DNA of 64,000 bases from Ferrimonas sediminicola (GCF_005116715.1 NZ_SWCI01000007.1:1-64000); one strand, 5' to 3'. Shown: positions 30,380 through 38,398, counted from the stretch's first letter. Notes: generated from the letters alone by a model not told the origin. Numbers and translations: made by a program.

Positions 30380-30542
30380 AACTCATGCGCGTTTTTAGTT
30401 ATCGTTTGGCTGTTTTTCTGGAACCGATTTCCCCGCGGGGGCAGACTCTGCCATCGCAAGGAATGCACCACCACGCGGCTGCCGGCCGCGAATTAGATAT
30501 TTCACGCGACGACGGGCTCCCAACCAGGGAGCCTTTTGTTTT
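30380..30542 (+). ncRNA. Candidate small RNA ending in an intrinsic terminator
   Basis: The segment holds CCCCGCGGGG, GGCAG-ACT-CTGCC, GCGGC-N5-GCCGC and a terminal GGCTCCC-AACCA-GGGAGCC hairpin followed by TTTTGTTTT. It lies about 260 bases past the ggt stop, too far for a simple ggt terminator, and ends about 100 bases before dgkA. No open frame fits. The 5' end is a guess; I see no strong sigma-70 promoter. It could instead be a long ggt 3' untranslated region. Confidence 0.4.
30515..30542 (+). terminator. Intrinsic terminator upstream of dgkA
   Basis: GGCTCCC (30515-30521) and GGGAGCC (30527-30533) pair around AACCA and are followed by TTTTGTTTT. Confidence 0.85.
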
Positions 30543-30575
30543 ATCAGGCTAGTATCTCCGCCGATCCATGCCAGG

Positions 30576-30610
30576 CGTTTACAAAACTTTCATGTCATCT
30601 CTGTTACAAC
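30576..30610 (+). promoter_or_regulatory. Possible PhoB-dependent promoter of dgkA
   Basis: CGTTTAC-AAAA-CTTTCAT (30576-30593) looks like a Pho box: two seven-base direct repeats 11 bases apart, the second a good match to CTGTCAT. A -10-like TACAAC lies 11 bases further on, the usual spacing where PhoB replaces the -35 box. The first repeat is weak. Confidence 0.35.
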
Positions 30611-30644
30611 TCCGCCTCGAGACAATGCAATTCAGGGCAACAGT

Positions 30645-31013
30645 GTGAAATCCAATCAGACCGGCTTCTTACGAATCATCTATGCAACCCGCTACTCCTG
30701 GTTGGGCCTCAGGGCGGCCTGGAGAAGTGAAGCGGCGTTTCGCCAGGAGTTGGTTGGGCTTCTGGTGCTGGTGCCCCTGGCTCTGTGGTTGCCTGTTAGC
30801 GGGCTCGAAAAGCTGTTGCTAATCGGCTCGCTGGTGGCGGTGATCATAGTCGAGTTGCTCAACTCCGCCATCGAGGCGGTGGTTGATCGCATCGGAGACG
30901 AGTTCCATCCCCTTTCGGGCCAGGCCAAAGACATGGGGTCGGCAGCGGTGCTGCTGGTCCTGTTGATGGCCACCGCTACCTGGGCCTACGTGTTGTTCTC
31001 CCACTACCTATAA
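30645..31013 (+). CDS. dgkA: Diacylglycerol kinase DgkA
   Basis: 122 residues with three transmembrane helices. The signature ELLNSAIEAVVDRIGDEFHP, then LSGQAKDMGSAAV holds the conserved catalytic Glu and Asp of prokaryotic DgkA. The enzyme phosphorylates diacylglycerol to phosphatidate at the inner membrane. The neighbour 21 bases downstream is an LtaS/OpgB-like phosphotransferase, a class that releases diacylglycerol from phosphatidylglycerol, so DgkA here likely recycles that by-product. Start is GTG 30645 behind CAGGG. Confidence 0.95.
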   Translation: MKSNQTGFLRIIYATRYSWLGLRAAWRSEAAFRQELVGLLVLVPLALWLPVSGLEKLLLIGSLVAVIIVELLNSAIEAVVDRIGDEFHPLSGQAKDMGSAAVLLVLLMATATWAYVLFSHYL

Positions 31014-31034
31014 AATTACTTTTTGGATGACACT

Positions 31035-33047
31035 ATGTTGGACAATCTGCGCCGGCGGATGGGGCTGCTGTATCCCATTGTATCCGCGTTGGGGGTGGCG
31101 CTTCTGGTGATGACCCTGTCGCGGGCCGGCCTGGCCCTGTGGCAGTGGGACCGGGTCTCTGCGGCCGATGGCTGGGGCACCCTGTTTGTCGGTGGCTTAC
31201 GGGTGGATCTCTCCACCCTGTGTTACCTGTTGATGCTACCAGCCCTTCTCACCGTGCTGATGGCGGGCGAGGGGCCGCTGGGCCGCAACGTCCTGAAGCT
31301 GCTGCGCCTGTTCCTGGTGGTGGCGCTGTGGTTTGTGGTGTTTATGGAGCTGGCCACGCCAAGCTTCATACTGGAGTACGATCTTCGTCCCAACCGCCTC
31401 TTCTATGAGTACCTCGGGTATCCTCATGAGGTGTTTGCCATGCTGTGGAGCGGCTACAAAACGGAGCTGTTCATCGGCCTGCTGGTCAGCAACCTGACCC
31501 TGTGGCTGGCCTGGCACGCCAGCGGCCGCTGGACTCGCCAACTGGCCGTGCCCAAGTGGTACTGGCGGCCGCTGTTGGCCCTGCTGGTGGTGGTGATAGG
31601 GGTCGGCGGCGCCCGCTCCTCCCTGGGGCACCGGCCATTGAACCCGGCCCTGGTGGCCTACTCCACCGATCCCCTGATGAACGATCTGGTGCTTAACTCC
31701 GCCTACGCCGTGGCGTTTGCCCTCAAGCAGTCGGGATCGGAAGACAGCGCCTTTCAGTACTATCCCAACATGACCCGGCAAGAGATTGTCCAGCGGGTTC
31801 GCGAGGCCACCAACCTGGGAGCGTCTGACTTCGTTTCCAAGGCGTTTCCCACCCTGGCAGAGCATCCCGCCAGCTATGCCGGCAAACCCAAGAACCTGGT
31901 GATCCTGCTGCAGGAGAGTCTGGGCGCCCGTTACGTGGGGGCGTTGGGGGGGCTGCCGCTGACGCCGAACCTGGACACCCTGATTGCTCAGGGATGGAGC
32001 TTCAATCGGCTCTACGCTACCGGGACCCGATCGGTGCGCGGCATCGAGGCGGTGACCACCGGGTTCTCGCCGACGCCGACCCGCGCGGTGGTGAAGCTGA
32101 GCGACAGTCAGCGCAACTTCTTCTCCATCGCCGATCTGCTTCGCAGTCACGGCTATCATACCCAGTTCATCTATGGCGGGGAGAGCCACTTCGACAATAT
32201 GAAGAGCTTCTTCCTGGGCAACGGTTTTGTGGATATGCAGGACCGCCCCACCTTCGGGTCGCTGGCCTTCGAAGGCGCCTGGGGGGCTTCCGACGAGGAT
32301 CTCTACGTCAAGGCCCACCGCCAGTTTAGCCAGCTGCACCGGCAGGGGCAGCCCTTCTTCAGCTTGGTGTTTACCTCCTCCAACCACAGCCCCTTCGACT
32401 ACCCAAAGGGGCGCATCGAGCCCTATAACCAGCCGGATCAGACCCGGGAAAATGCCGCCAAGTACTCCGACTGGGCCCTGGGTCAGTTTATGGCTAAGGC
32501 CAGGGCGTCTGACTACTGGAAGGACACCCTGTTCCTGGTGGTGGCGGACCACGACTCGCGCACCTATGGTGACAAACTGGTGCCCATCAACCACTTCCGT
32601 ATCCCGGCGGTGATTGTGGGGGAGGGGATTGCCCCCAGGCAGGATGATCGCCTGGCCAGCCAGATGGATCTGGCGCCGACCCTGATGTCGCTTATCGGCA
32701 TCAGTGATCAACACCCGATGATCGGACATGACCTGACCCGAGAGGTGCCCAGGGAGAAGCTCAGGGCGATGATGCAGTTTTACAAGAACTTCGCCTGGAT
32801 GAACGACGACAATCAGGTGGTGATCTACCAGCCCGAGCAGGCGGCTCAGGGGTTTCGCTATGATCCACAAACCGACCGCCTGAGTCCGGCACCGGTTTCC
32901 GAGGAGCTGGCCCGAACTGCTCTGGCGAACGCCCTATGGGGCTCGCTGGCATACGGTGAAGGGCTTTATCCCGGTGTGGACAGGCGGTTGAGGGAGGCCG
33001 GCCAGGCGGTCTCGGCCGGACTGGGGCTGGCCGCTGGCGCTCCCTGA
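31035..33047 (+). CDS. LTA synthase/OpgB-like membrane sulfatase-fold phosphotransferase
   Basis: 670 residues. About five transmembrane helices occupy the first 200 residues. The rest is a periplasmic sulfatase-type domain with metal and catalytic residues in LVILLQESLGARY (E294), YATGTRSVRGIEAVTTGFSP (T331 the expected nucleophile) and FLVVADHDSRTYGDKLVP. Enzymes of this group move phosphoglycerol or phosphoethanolamine from phospholipid headgroups onto glycans or lipids; the acceptor here is unknown. ATG 31035 is chosen over TTG 31023; neither has a good ribosome binding site. Coupled with dgkA, which would reuse the diacylglycerol formed. Confidence 0.88.
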   Translation: MLDNLRRRMGLLYPIVSALGVALLVMTLSRAGLALWQWDRVSAADGWGTLFVGGLRVDLSTLCYLLMLPALLTVLMAGEGPLGRNVLKLLRLFLVVALWFVVFMELATPSFILEYDLRPNRLFYEYLGYPHEVFAMLWSGYKTELFIGLLVSNLTLWLAWHASGRWTRQLAVPKWYWRPLLALLVVVIGVGGARSSLGHRPLNPALVAYSTDPLMNDLVLNSAYAVAFALKQSGSEDSAFQYYPNMTRQEIVQRVREATNLGASDFVSKAFPTLAEHPASYAGKPKNLVILLQESLGARYVGALGGLPLTPNLDTLIAQGWSFNRLYATGTRSVRGIEAVTTGFSPTPTRAVVKLSDSQRNFFSIADLLRSHGYHTQFIYGGESHFDNMKSFFLGNGFVDMQDRPTFGSLAFEGAWGASDEDLYVKAHRQFSQLHRQGQPFFSLVFTSSNHSPFDYPKGRIEPYNQPDQTRENAAKYSDWALGQFMAKARASDYWKDTLFLVVADHDSRTYGDKLVPINHFRIPAVIVGEGIAPRQDDRLASQMDLAPTLMSLIGISDQHPMIGHDLTREVPREKLRAMMQFYKNFAWMNDDNQVVIYQPEQAAQGFRYDPQTDRLSPAPVSEELARTALANALWGSLAYGEGLYPGVDRRLREAGQAVSAGLGLAAGAP

Positions 33048-33088
33048 GGCCCGAACGGACAAGGGGCCGCTGTCGCCGACCCTGGGAG

Positions 33089-33889
33089 TCAGCCGGGGTA
33101 GTGGTTGCGGTGCAGGGAGTAGCGCAGGGCCGAGTCTTTCCATTTCTTACCGTTTTTCCAGCGCTCCAGGAAGGCCGGGCCGTCCAGGATCACTCGGCCT
33201 CCCACCGAGGTGACGCCCAGCTCGAACAGCACCTCCGGCAGCAGCCCCACCGAGGGGCCAACCAGGGCCACCTCGTTGGCCTCGGTAACCAGGGGCAGCA
33301 GGGGAGCGAGGGTGTGATTGATCACCGTGGTACCGGTGATCAGCACCTTGTTGCATCCCCTGAGTGCGGTCGGGTCGGTGGTGACCCGCAGGTGCTCCTC
33401 CTCCCGCGCCAGCTCCGCTTTCAGTTCGATGACGGTGACCGGGATCTGCCGCGCCTTGAGGGAGTCAAGCAGCGGCGGAAAGAACCCGACCATGCCGACC
33501 CGGTCGGCGTCGCTGAGCCTGAGCAGATCCAGGGTGTCCTCGGCCCGGCTGTAGTCGAATCCCCTCTGTCTGAGCAGCATCTGGCTGATGGCATTGAGGG
33601 CGCCGGCTCCCAGTACCCGCTGCCACTGGGTGGACGCCAGGTAGAGCCTGGCCAGATGGGTGACCGGTTGGCCTAGGTAACTGCGATAGAGGGTGTCATC
33701 CTGAAGTATCGACAGGGCGTCTCCCAGCTTGGTGTAGGTCAGGCCGACGGTGCCATCCTCCAGTTCGACGGCGCCGAACTTGGCATTGGGGTTGGAGTCC
33801 AGGTGCTCGCCGATGATGTGGATGCCTCGGACCCGGGGCGCGTCCCGGGTGCCCAGTGCGTCGATTACTCGCTGATACACGGTGTTCAT
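33089..33889 (-). CDS. DUF364 (putative heavy-metal chelation domain) protein
   Basis: 266 residues. The N-terminal part resembles DUF4213 (VRGIHIIGEHLDSNPNAKFG, GLTYTKLGDA). The C-terminal part is DUF364, with VGMVGFFPPLLDSLKARQIP, NKVLITGTTVINHTLAPLL and VALVGPSVGLLPEVLFELGV, a Rossmann-like fold. Members are predicted to bind a metal or a small ligand; no member's chemistry is known to me. Start at 33889 fits family length; an in-frame ATG at 33919 is possible. No partner gene is adjacent. Confidence 0.78.
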   Translation of the reverse strand: MNTVYQRVIDALGTRDAPRVRGIHIIGEHLDSNPNAKFGAVELEDGTVGLTYTKLGDALSILQDDTLYRSYLGQPVTHLARLYLASTQWQRVLGAGALNAISQMLLRQRGFDYSRAEDTLDLLRLSDADRVGMVGFFPPLLDSLKARQIPVTVIELKAELAREEEHLRVTTDPTALRGCNKVLITGTTVINHTLAPLLPLVTEANEVALVGPSVGLLPEVLFELGVTSVGGRVILDGPAFLERWKNGKKWKDSALRYSLHRNHYPG

Positions 33890-34163
33890 AAGGTTACGAA
33901 AGTGGTGGGTTTGCCTCATTATACTGGTGCCGGGAGTGGAGAAATGAGAGTTGGCGCCGATTTACCCGAGCAGGAGGGTTGGGTAATATCCGAGTACCTA
34001 GCGCAGCGCCGTTGAATCGAGAAGTTGGCGGAATTAGCGGGCAGAAGGGAACGTGTGCGGCCGAATGGGGAAGAGAGGATCGCCTTCGGCGTTACTTCGC
34101 TCATTCTTCGCTTCGTTGCGAACCGGAGAGTTTGCACCAAGTCCTGCCGTAACGCGCATAAAC

Positions 34164-34192
34164 AAAAAGCCCCCGCACTTCGTGCAGGGGCT
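34164..34192 (-). terminator. Terminator of the tRNA-Ser transcription unit
   Basis: On the minus strand AGCCCC-T-GCAC pairs with GTGC-GGGGGCT around GAA, followed by TTTTTG. It lies 11 bases past the 3' end of the last tRNA. Confidence 0.88.
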
Positions 34193-34203
34193 CTCTGTTT
34201 ATA

Positions 34204-34291
34204 TGGCGGTTAGGGAGAGATTCGAACTCTCGATACGTTGCCGTATACACACTTTCCAGGCGTGCTCCTTCAGCCACTCGGACACCTAACC
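34204..34291 (-). tRNA. tRNA-Ser (anticodon GGA), copy 1
   Basis: 88 bases including an encoded CCA. On the minus strand it opens GGTTAGGTGTCCGAGTGGCT; the anticodon loop is CTGGAAA, a long variable arm follows (GTATACGGCAACGTATC) and the T loop is GTTCGAATC. The acceptor stem GGTTAGG/CCTAACC is perfect. It differs from copy 2 only in the third acceptor base pairs (GGTTAGG against GGTGAGG). Confidence 0.97.
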
Positions 34292-34404
34292 ATGTTTTGG
34301 ATTTGTTGTTTTACGAGGTCAAATCTAACTCGCTGCCAGATGGCTGAGAACCCCGCCTGGGACGTGGTTAAGCTGCGCTGCTGCAGCCACTCGGACACCT
34401 AACC
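34292..34404 (-). repeat. 113-bp tandem repeat, unit 1, carrying a tRNA-Ser 5' fragment
   Basis: Unit 1 runs from the end of tRNA copy 1 to 34404. Its right end, read on the minus strand, is GGTTAGGTGTCCGAGTGGCT, identical to the first 20 bases of tRNA-Ser copy 1. It then departs into CAGCAGCGCAGC and a hairpin-forming CCCAGGCGGGG. Unit 2 follows directly and differs at only three positions. Confidence 0.92.
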
Positions 34405-34517
34405 ATGTTTTGGATTTGTTGTTTTACGAGGTCAAATCTAACTCGCTGCCATATGGCTGAGAACCTCGCCTGGGGCGTGGTTAAGCTGCGCTGCTGCAGC
34501 CACTCGGACACCTAACC
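34405..34517 (-). repeat. 113-bp tandem repeat, unit 2, carrying a tRNA-Ser 5' fragment
   Basis: The second exact-length copy. Three base differences from unit 1 lie in the non-tRNA part. It ends eight bases before tRNA copy 2. Confidence 0.92.
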
Positions 34518-34525
34518 AGATAAAA

Positions 34526-34613
34526 TGGCGGTGAGGGAGAGATTCGAACTCTCGATACGTTGCCGTATACACACTTTCCAGGCGTGCTCCTTCAGCCACT
34601 CGGACACCTCACC
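34526..34613 (-). tRNA. tRNA-Ser (anticodon GGA), copy 2
   Basis: 88 bases including CCA. The acceptor is GGTGAGG/CCTCACC and the rest is identical to copy 1, including anticodon GGA and the variable arm. It is the first tRNA met by a transcript from the promoter at 34802-34830. Confidence 0.97.
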
Positions 34614-34664
34614 AAATTTTCAAATCCTGGGTTTAACGAGCACAGAATCAAGCTCGTGATGGGT

Positions 34665-34727
34665 GGCTGAGAACCCCGCCTGGGGCGTGATTAAGCTGCG
34701 CTGCTGCAGCCACTCGGACACCTCACC
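34665..34727 (-). repeat. Partial third copy of the tRNA-fragment repeat
   Basis: 63 bases match the repeat core plus the tRNA 5' fragment, but here the fragment reads GGTGAGG, like tRNA copy 2, not GGTTAGG. So each fragment carries the acceptor variant of the tRNA it neighbours. The rest of the spacer (34614-34664) differs from the other units. Confidence 0.88.
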
Positions 34728-34935
34728 AAATCGTCGTTTTGCAGTTTTAGAAGCACAAATCGCTCTTCGTCGCTGTGGGTCTGGCCGACAGGACGGGGCG
34801 TACTTTACGGACAGGGGCGCAGCGGGTCAAGCCGCTCTGGCCGGAATTGGGTTTGGTTGCGCTGCTTTTAGCCGTATTGGTTGATTTTTGGGATTTTACT
34901 GGCAAAAGTTACAGCAGTCGGGGCTGGGCGGGCTA
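34728..34935. other. Non-coding leader region of the tRNA-Ser unit
   Basis: With 34614-34727 this makes a 322-base stretch without a protein gene between tRNA copy 2 and the TIGR02450 gene. It holds the partial repeat, the tRNA promoter and an AT-rich patch near 34880-34910, which may include the end of the small gene's transcript. Confidence 0.6.
34802..34830 (-). promoter_or_regulatory. Promoter of the tRNA-Ser unit
   Basis: On the minus strand TTGACC and TAAAGT are exactly 17 bases apart, followed by the GC-rich ACGCCCCG, the discriminator type typical of stringently controlled stable-RNA promoters. Expected start is near 34795, so the partial repeat is transcribed first. Confidence 0.75.
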
Positions 34936-35151
34936 TCACACCCAACCCATATGCCACTTGTCCGAGTCCCGCAGATCGTCGGTGCTCATCTCGACGGGCA
35001 TGCGGTTGTTGACCCCTTGCAGGCCAACCCGGGTCACATGGCCATGGGCATCGGTGTAGGTGTAGGTCACCAGGAAGTGGGTGTCGTTATTGATGGAGGT
35101 AGTGGCGGTCCACTTGCTCAGCGGCAGGTACTTTTCAGAAAAGACGTTCAT
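34936..35151 (-). CDS. TIGR02450-family Trp-rich small protein
   Basis: 71 residues: KYLPLSKWTATTSINNDTHF, LVTYTYTDAHG, VGLQGVNNRMP and DLRDSDKWHMGW. The spacing of LSKWTA......HF.V and the closing L.D...W..GW is the TIGR02450 pattern. Function unknown. ATG 35151 follows AAGGGGA; the frame extends 13 codons further upstream without a ribosome binding site. Confidence 0.82.
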   Translation of the reverse strand: MNVFSEKYLPLSKWTATTSINNDTHFLVTYTYTDAHGHVTRVGLQGVNNRMPVEMSTDDLRDSDKWHMGWV

Positions 35152-35328
35152 GCTTCGTCCCCTTAAAGTCGCATTGAGTGTGCAGGCCATCCTGCTTGGC
35201 GCCTGATCCTAGTTTAGAACGTCACCGTCCCCCCGCAAGCGGTGGATGAGGTATTGCCGACGGCCGCTTGTGTTCCCTACGTGGATTGGTCAGGATGGGA
35301 TCACTACCAATCTCAAAGGAGTGAGACT

Positions 35329-35820
35329 ATGTTGGATCTGTTGCCGGAGCTCTGTGATGAGTACCTGGATGAATTGACCGTTTTCCCACCTATCTTTCGA
35401 CAGTTTGGCGGTCAATCCGTGTTCTATGGCCCCGTGATGACCCTCCGCTGTCCCGAAGACAACTCCCTGGTGCGTCGCTGGGTTTCCCAGCCTGGAGAGG
35501 GCAGGGTGCTGCTGGTGGATGGCGGAGGTGGCGATCGCCGGGCGCTGCTGGGAGATAACCTGGCCAAGCTGGCGATGGATAACGGCTGGTCGGGCATCGT
35601 GGTCTATGGCTATGTCCGGGATGCGGCAACCCTGGCCACCCTGCCGTTGGGAATTCAGGCTCTGGGGGCGATGCCGGTCAAGACCGACAAACGGGGCCTG
35701 GGCGAAGAGGGGGTCGAGGTGGAGATCCAGGGGCGGGTGATCAAACCGGGCCAATACCTGTATGCCGATGACAACGGTGTGGTGGTCGCGGATCGAGCAC
35801 TGCCACTACCTTTAGCCTAA
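35329..35820 (+). CDS. rraA: Ribonuclease E activity regulator RraA
   Basis: 163 residues, matching E. coli RraA (161) along its length: LLPELCDEYLDELTVFPPIF, RQFGGQSVFYGP, GRVLLVDGGGGDRRALLGDN, WSGIVVYGYVRD and LPLGIQALGAMPVKTDKRG. RraA trimers bind RNase E and lower its activity on a subset of transcripts. ATG 35329 follows AAAGGAG; the frame runs further upstream to 35242 without family similarity. Transcribed alone. Confidence 0.93.
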   Translation: MLDLLPELCDEYLDELTVFPPIFRQFGGQSVFYGPVMTLRCPEDNSLVRRWVSQPGEGRVLLVDGGGGDRRALLGDNLAKLAMDNGWSGIVVYGYVRDAATLATLPLGIQALGAMPVKTDKRGLGEEGVEVEIQGRVIKPGQYLYADDNGVVVADRALPLPLA

Positions 35821-35904
35821 CCATTTGAGTTGTTTGAGTTAAACTTATAGAACTCTCTCCGCCATTCGGTGGTCTCATTTTGAAACGGATTCAATGGATT
35901 CTCA

Positions 35905-37749
35905 ATGAAAGCGATTAAATGGTTCCTTATCGTCCTCGTGACCCTGGTGTTGATGCTGGCGGTGTACATCGGCGTGTTTTTAGACCCCAACGCATTTAAG
36001 CCGCAGCTCAGTGCCAAGGTGGAGGAGGCCACCGGCCGCACCCTGACCATAGACGGTGATATCGGCTGGAGCCTGTTTCCCAAGGTGGGCCTGGAGATTG
36101 GCGGCCTGACCCTGGGCAATCTGCCCGGTGAGCCTTTGCCCCCGCTGCTCTCTGTTGAGCAGGCGGTGGTGGGGGTGAACCTTCTGCCCCTGCTGACCCG
36201 GGAGGTGGAGATCGAGGAGGTGACCCTCACCGGGGTGGATCTCAACCTGGTGACCCTCAAAGATGGCCGTACCAGCCTGGATGGCCTGGGGGGGGACAGC
36301 GGCCAGGCCGCGCCCGCGTCAAAGCCTGAGAGCGACACCAAGGGGCAGATAACCCCCGCAGGATGGAAACTGGGCAGCCTGTCGCTGAAGCAGCTGAACG
36401 TCAGCAGTGATAACCGCCAGGCCGGCGTCAGTCGGACCCTGGCGGTAGCCTCTCTCACCCTGCAGGAGTTTGAGCCGGGCAGGGCGGCGCCCTTCGAAAT
36501 GGTGGTCAAGGCGGTGGATCCCCAGATGACCCTGACCACCTCGGCGTCCGCCCTGTTGACCGTCGCCAAGGACTTCTCACGAATTCAGCTGGACAAATGG
36601 AATCAGCAGATTGTCCTGTCGGGTGATCAACTGCCGGACGGAGGCAAGCTGGAGGCCAGCATCGGTTTTGATGCCAACGTCAACCTGGTCAGTCAGCAGT
36701 TTGCCCTGACCAACCTGGATCTGGTTCAGGGTGAGTTCCGACTCCTGGGGGCAGGTAGCGTCAACCTGATCAGCCAGCGCCCTGAGCTGAACCTGGAGTT
36801 GTCGGGCAACGATCTGGTGCTCGACCCCTGGATGCCGGAATCGGCCAAAGAGGGCAAGGGCCGCGGGGAGGGCACCTCCCCATCCCCCCAGGCGGGGGAA
36901 CCGGACTTGTCCATTCTGCGTCAGTTTGACCTCCACGCCCGCATGGCCCTGGATTCCATCAAGGCGAAGCAGTGGCTGGTGAGCAAACCGAGTCTGGCTC
37001 TGAGCCTGGTGGACGGGGTGTTTACCCTGAAGCAGATGAAGGCCACCGCCTTCGAGGGCACCCTGGTGGCCAAGGCGACCCTGGACAGCCGCCTGGAACC
37101 CGTGGCCTATGATTTCGATGCCAACCTGCAGGGCCTGTCCATTCAACCGCTGCTGGAAGCCGCCGTGGATCAGACCGTCCTGGCGGGGCGGGGTGAGCTG
37201 ACTCTCAAGGGCAAAGGCGCCAGCCTGGCGCCGGATGCGCTGATGAACAACCTGGTGGCCGACGGTCGCCTGGTTCTGAATGACGGGGCGTTGTATGGCA
37301 TCAACATCGCCCAGAAAATTCGGGAAGTGGAAGCCAAGATCTCGGGGGAGAGCCTGGAGCAGGCTACCGAGGTACAGAAGACCGATTTCTCCAGCTTCGC
37401 GGCGGGGTTTGCCATTGACAAGGGGGTGGTGACCACCCCGGATCTGAACCTGGCCTCACCTCTGCTGAGGGTGCAGGGACAGGGGCAGGCCAACCTGGTC
37501 AGCCAGGAGATGGACTACGGCATGGAGGTCTCCATCGTGGGTTCCCTCGAGGGGCAGGGGGGCCAGTCCCTGGAGAAGCTGAAAGGCTTGACCATCCCTT
37601 TGCGCATCGGTGGCAGCTTCACTGATCCCTCTTTCCATGTCGACATGGATGAACTGCTGAAAAACAAGGTCGATCAGGAGGGTGACAAGTTGAAGGAGAA
37701 GTTGGAAGAGAAGTTGAAGGACAAACTGTTCAAAGGGCTTGGAGGCTGA
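35905..37749 (+). CDS. asmA: AsmA-family protein
   Basis: 614 residues, nearly the length of E. coli AsmA. An N-terminal membrane anchor (WFLIVLVTLVLMLAVYIGVF) leads to the AsmA domain (DPNAFKPQLSAKVEEATGRT, then LTIDGDIGWSLFPKVGLEIG) and the C-terminal AsmA_2 part (TVLAGRGELTLKGKGASL, LNDGALYGINIAQKIREVEA). The Lys/Glu-rich tail (KLKEKLEEKLKDKLF) is a short coiled helix. The family forms bridge-like proteins linked to outer-membrane lipid balance. It lies two bases ahead of a lipoprotein gene. Confidence 0.92.
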   Translation: MKAIKWFLIVLVTLVLMLAVYIGVFLDPNAFKPQLSAKVEEATGRTLTIDGDIGWSLFPKVGLEIGGLTLGNLPGEPLPPLLSVEQAVVGVNLLPLLTREVEIEEVTLTGVDLNLVTLKDGRTSLDGLGGDSGQAAPASKPESDTKGQITPAGWKLGSLSLKQLNVSSDNRQAGVSRTLAVASLTLQEFEPGRAAPFEMVVKAVDPQMTLTTSASALLTVAKDFSRIQLDKWNQQIVLSGDQLPDGGKLEASIGFDANVNLVSQQFALTNLDLVQGEFRLLGAGSVNLISQRPELNLELSGNDLVLDPWMPESAKEGKGRGEGTSPSPQAGEPDLSILRQFDLHARMALDSIKAKQWLVSKPSLALSLVDGVFTLKQMKATAFEGTLVAKATLDSRLEPVAYDFDANLQGLSIQPLLEAAVDQTVLAGRGELTLKGKGASLAPDALMNNLVADGRLVLNDGALYGINIAQKIREVEAKISGESLEQATEVQKTDFSSFAAGFAIDKGVVTTPDLNLASPLLRVQGQGQANLVSQEMDYGMEVSIVGSLEGQGGQSLEKLKGLTIPLRIGGSFTDPSFHVDMDELLKNKVDQEGDKLKEKLEEKLKDKLFKGLGG

Positions 37750-37751
37750 GT

Positions 37752-38279
37752 ATGAGACAAGCAGTGGCACTGTGTGGGGCCATCTTGTTGGGCGGCTGCG
37801 CCGATCAGCTTCAAACCGGGGAGTCAGCGCCGGCGGCGAGCGCGCCAGAAGCGCTTTCGCCGGAGCGCCTGCGCTCCGGCACCGTCATCAAGAAACTGGA
37901 GCCGGGAGTCCGGATGATACAGCCGAGTCTGACGGTGGTGCTGCCGGCCGCCAACTGGCCGAGGCAGACGCCCCTGGATGTGACGGTCAAGGTGGAAAAC
38001 CTCACCGGGGTTGACATGGACCTGACCCTGCTTTCGGGCATGACGGCCGATCTGCTGTTGGCCAAGAGTGGGCAACCGGTCTGGAGGTTCAGTCAGGAGA
38101 GGATGTTCACCCAGGCACTGCGTCCCTGGCCCCTGGCCTCGGGCGAGGCGCGTACCCTTACCTTCACCATCGGGACCGAGGTCCTGACGTCGCTGGCTCC
38201 GGGCGGCTATAGCTTGCAGGCGCAGCTGAACACCTTCGACCGGCCGAGCAGCGCCCCGGTGGCGCTCACCCTCGAGTAA
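37752..38279 (+). CDS. BsuPI-like domain lipoprotein
   Basis: 175 residues. The lipobox AILLGGC puts the lipidated Cys at position 16. The mature part has an immunoglobulin-like fold resembling the intracellular proteinase inhibitor BsuPI domain: LDVTVKVENLTGVDMDLTLL, PVWRFSQERMFTQAL, LTFTIGTEVLTSLAPGGY and LQAQL. The role of such lipoproteins is unknown. Two bases after asmA and followed by a strong terminator, so it is the last gene of that operon. Confidence 0.78.
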   Translation: MRQAVALCGAILLGGCADQLQTGESAPAASAPEALSPERLRSGTVIKKLEPGVRMIQPSLTVVLPAANWPRQTPLDVTVKVENLTGVDMDLTLLSGMTADLLLAKSGQPVWRFSQERMFTQALRPWPLASGEARTLTFTIGTEVLTSLAPGGYSLQAQLNTFDRPSSAPVALTLE

Positions 38280-38288
38280 CCCGTCACG

Positions 38289-38315
38289 CGCCCCGGTTTC
38301 CGCTGGGGCGTTTTT
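38289..38315 (+). terminator. Terminator of the asmA-lipoprotein operon
   Basis: CGCCCC (38289-38294) pairs with GGGGCG (38305-38310) around a ten-base loop and is followed by five T. Confidence 0.85.
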
Positions 38316-38398
38316 CTCCCCGGTCCAGGTATCTCTTCGCAGCTGCCTAATTTGCTTCAACTATAGTTATGTGACTGGGCGGATTTCGGGGGCTGTGT

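Larger units (their letters stand above)
30256..30644. other. 389-base intergenic region with structured RNA, terminator and promoter
   Basis: No convincing protein gene. The left part after ggt is plain. From about 30341 to 30542 there are three short hairpins and a strong terminator, described as a candidate small RNA. From 30576 to 30644 a Pho-box-like element and a -10 box precede dgkA. Confidence 0.7.

Noticed and set aside
30310-30552. 80-codon plus-strand frame between ggt and dgkA
   Set aside because: It runs through the terminator hairpin and the structured region, has no ribosome binding site and no protein-like composition.
34292-34727. CRISPR-like array
   Set aside because: Repeats are 113 bp, directly tandem without spacers, and derive partly from tRNA-Ser. 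There are no cas genes.
34663-34884. Open frame across the tRNA-repeat leader
   Set aside because: It lies over the partial repeat and tRNA promoter; nothing supports translation.
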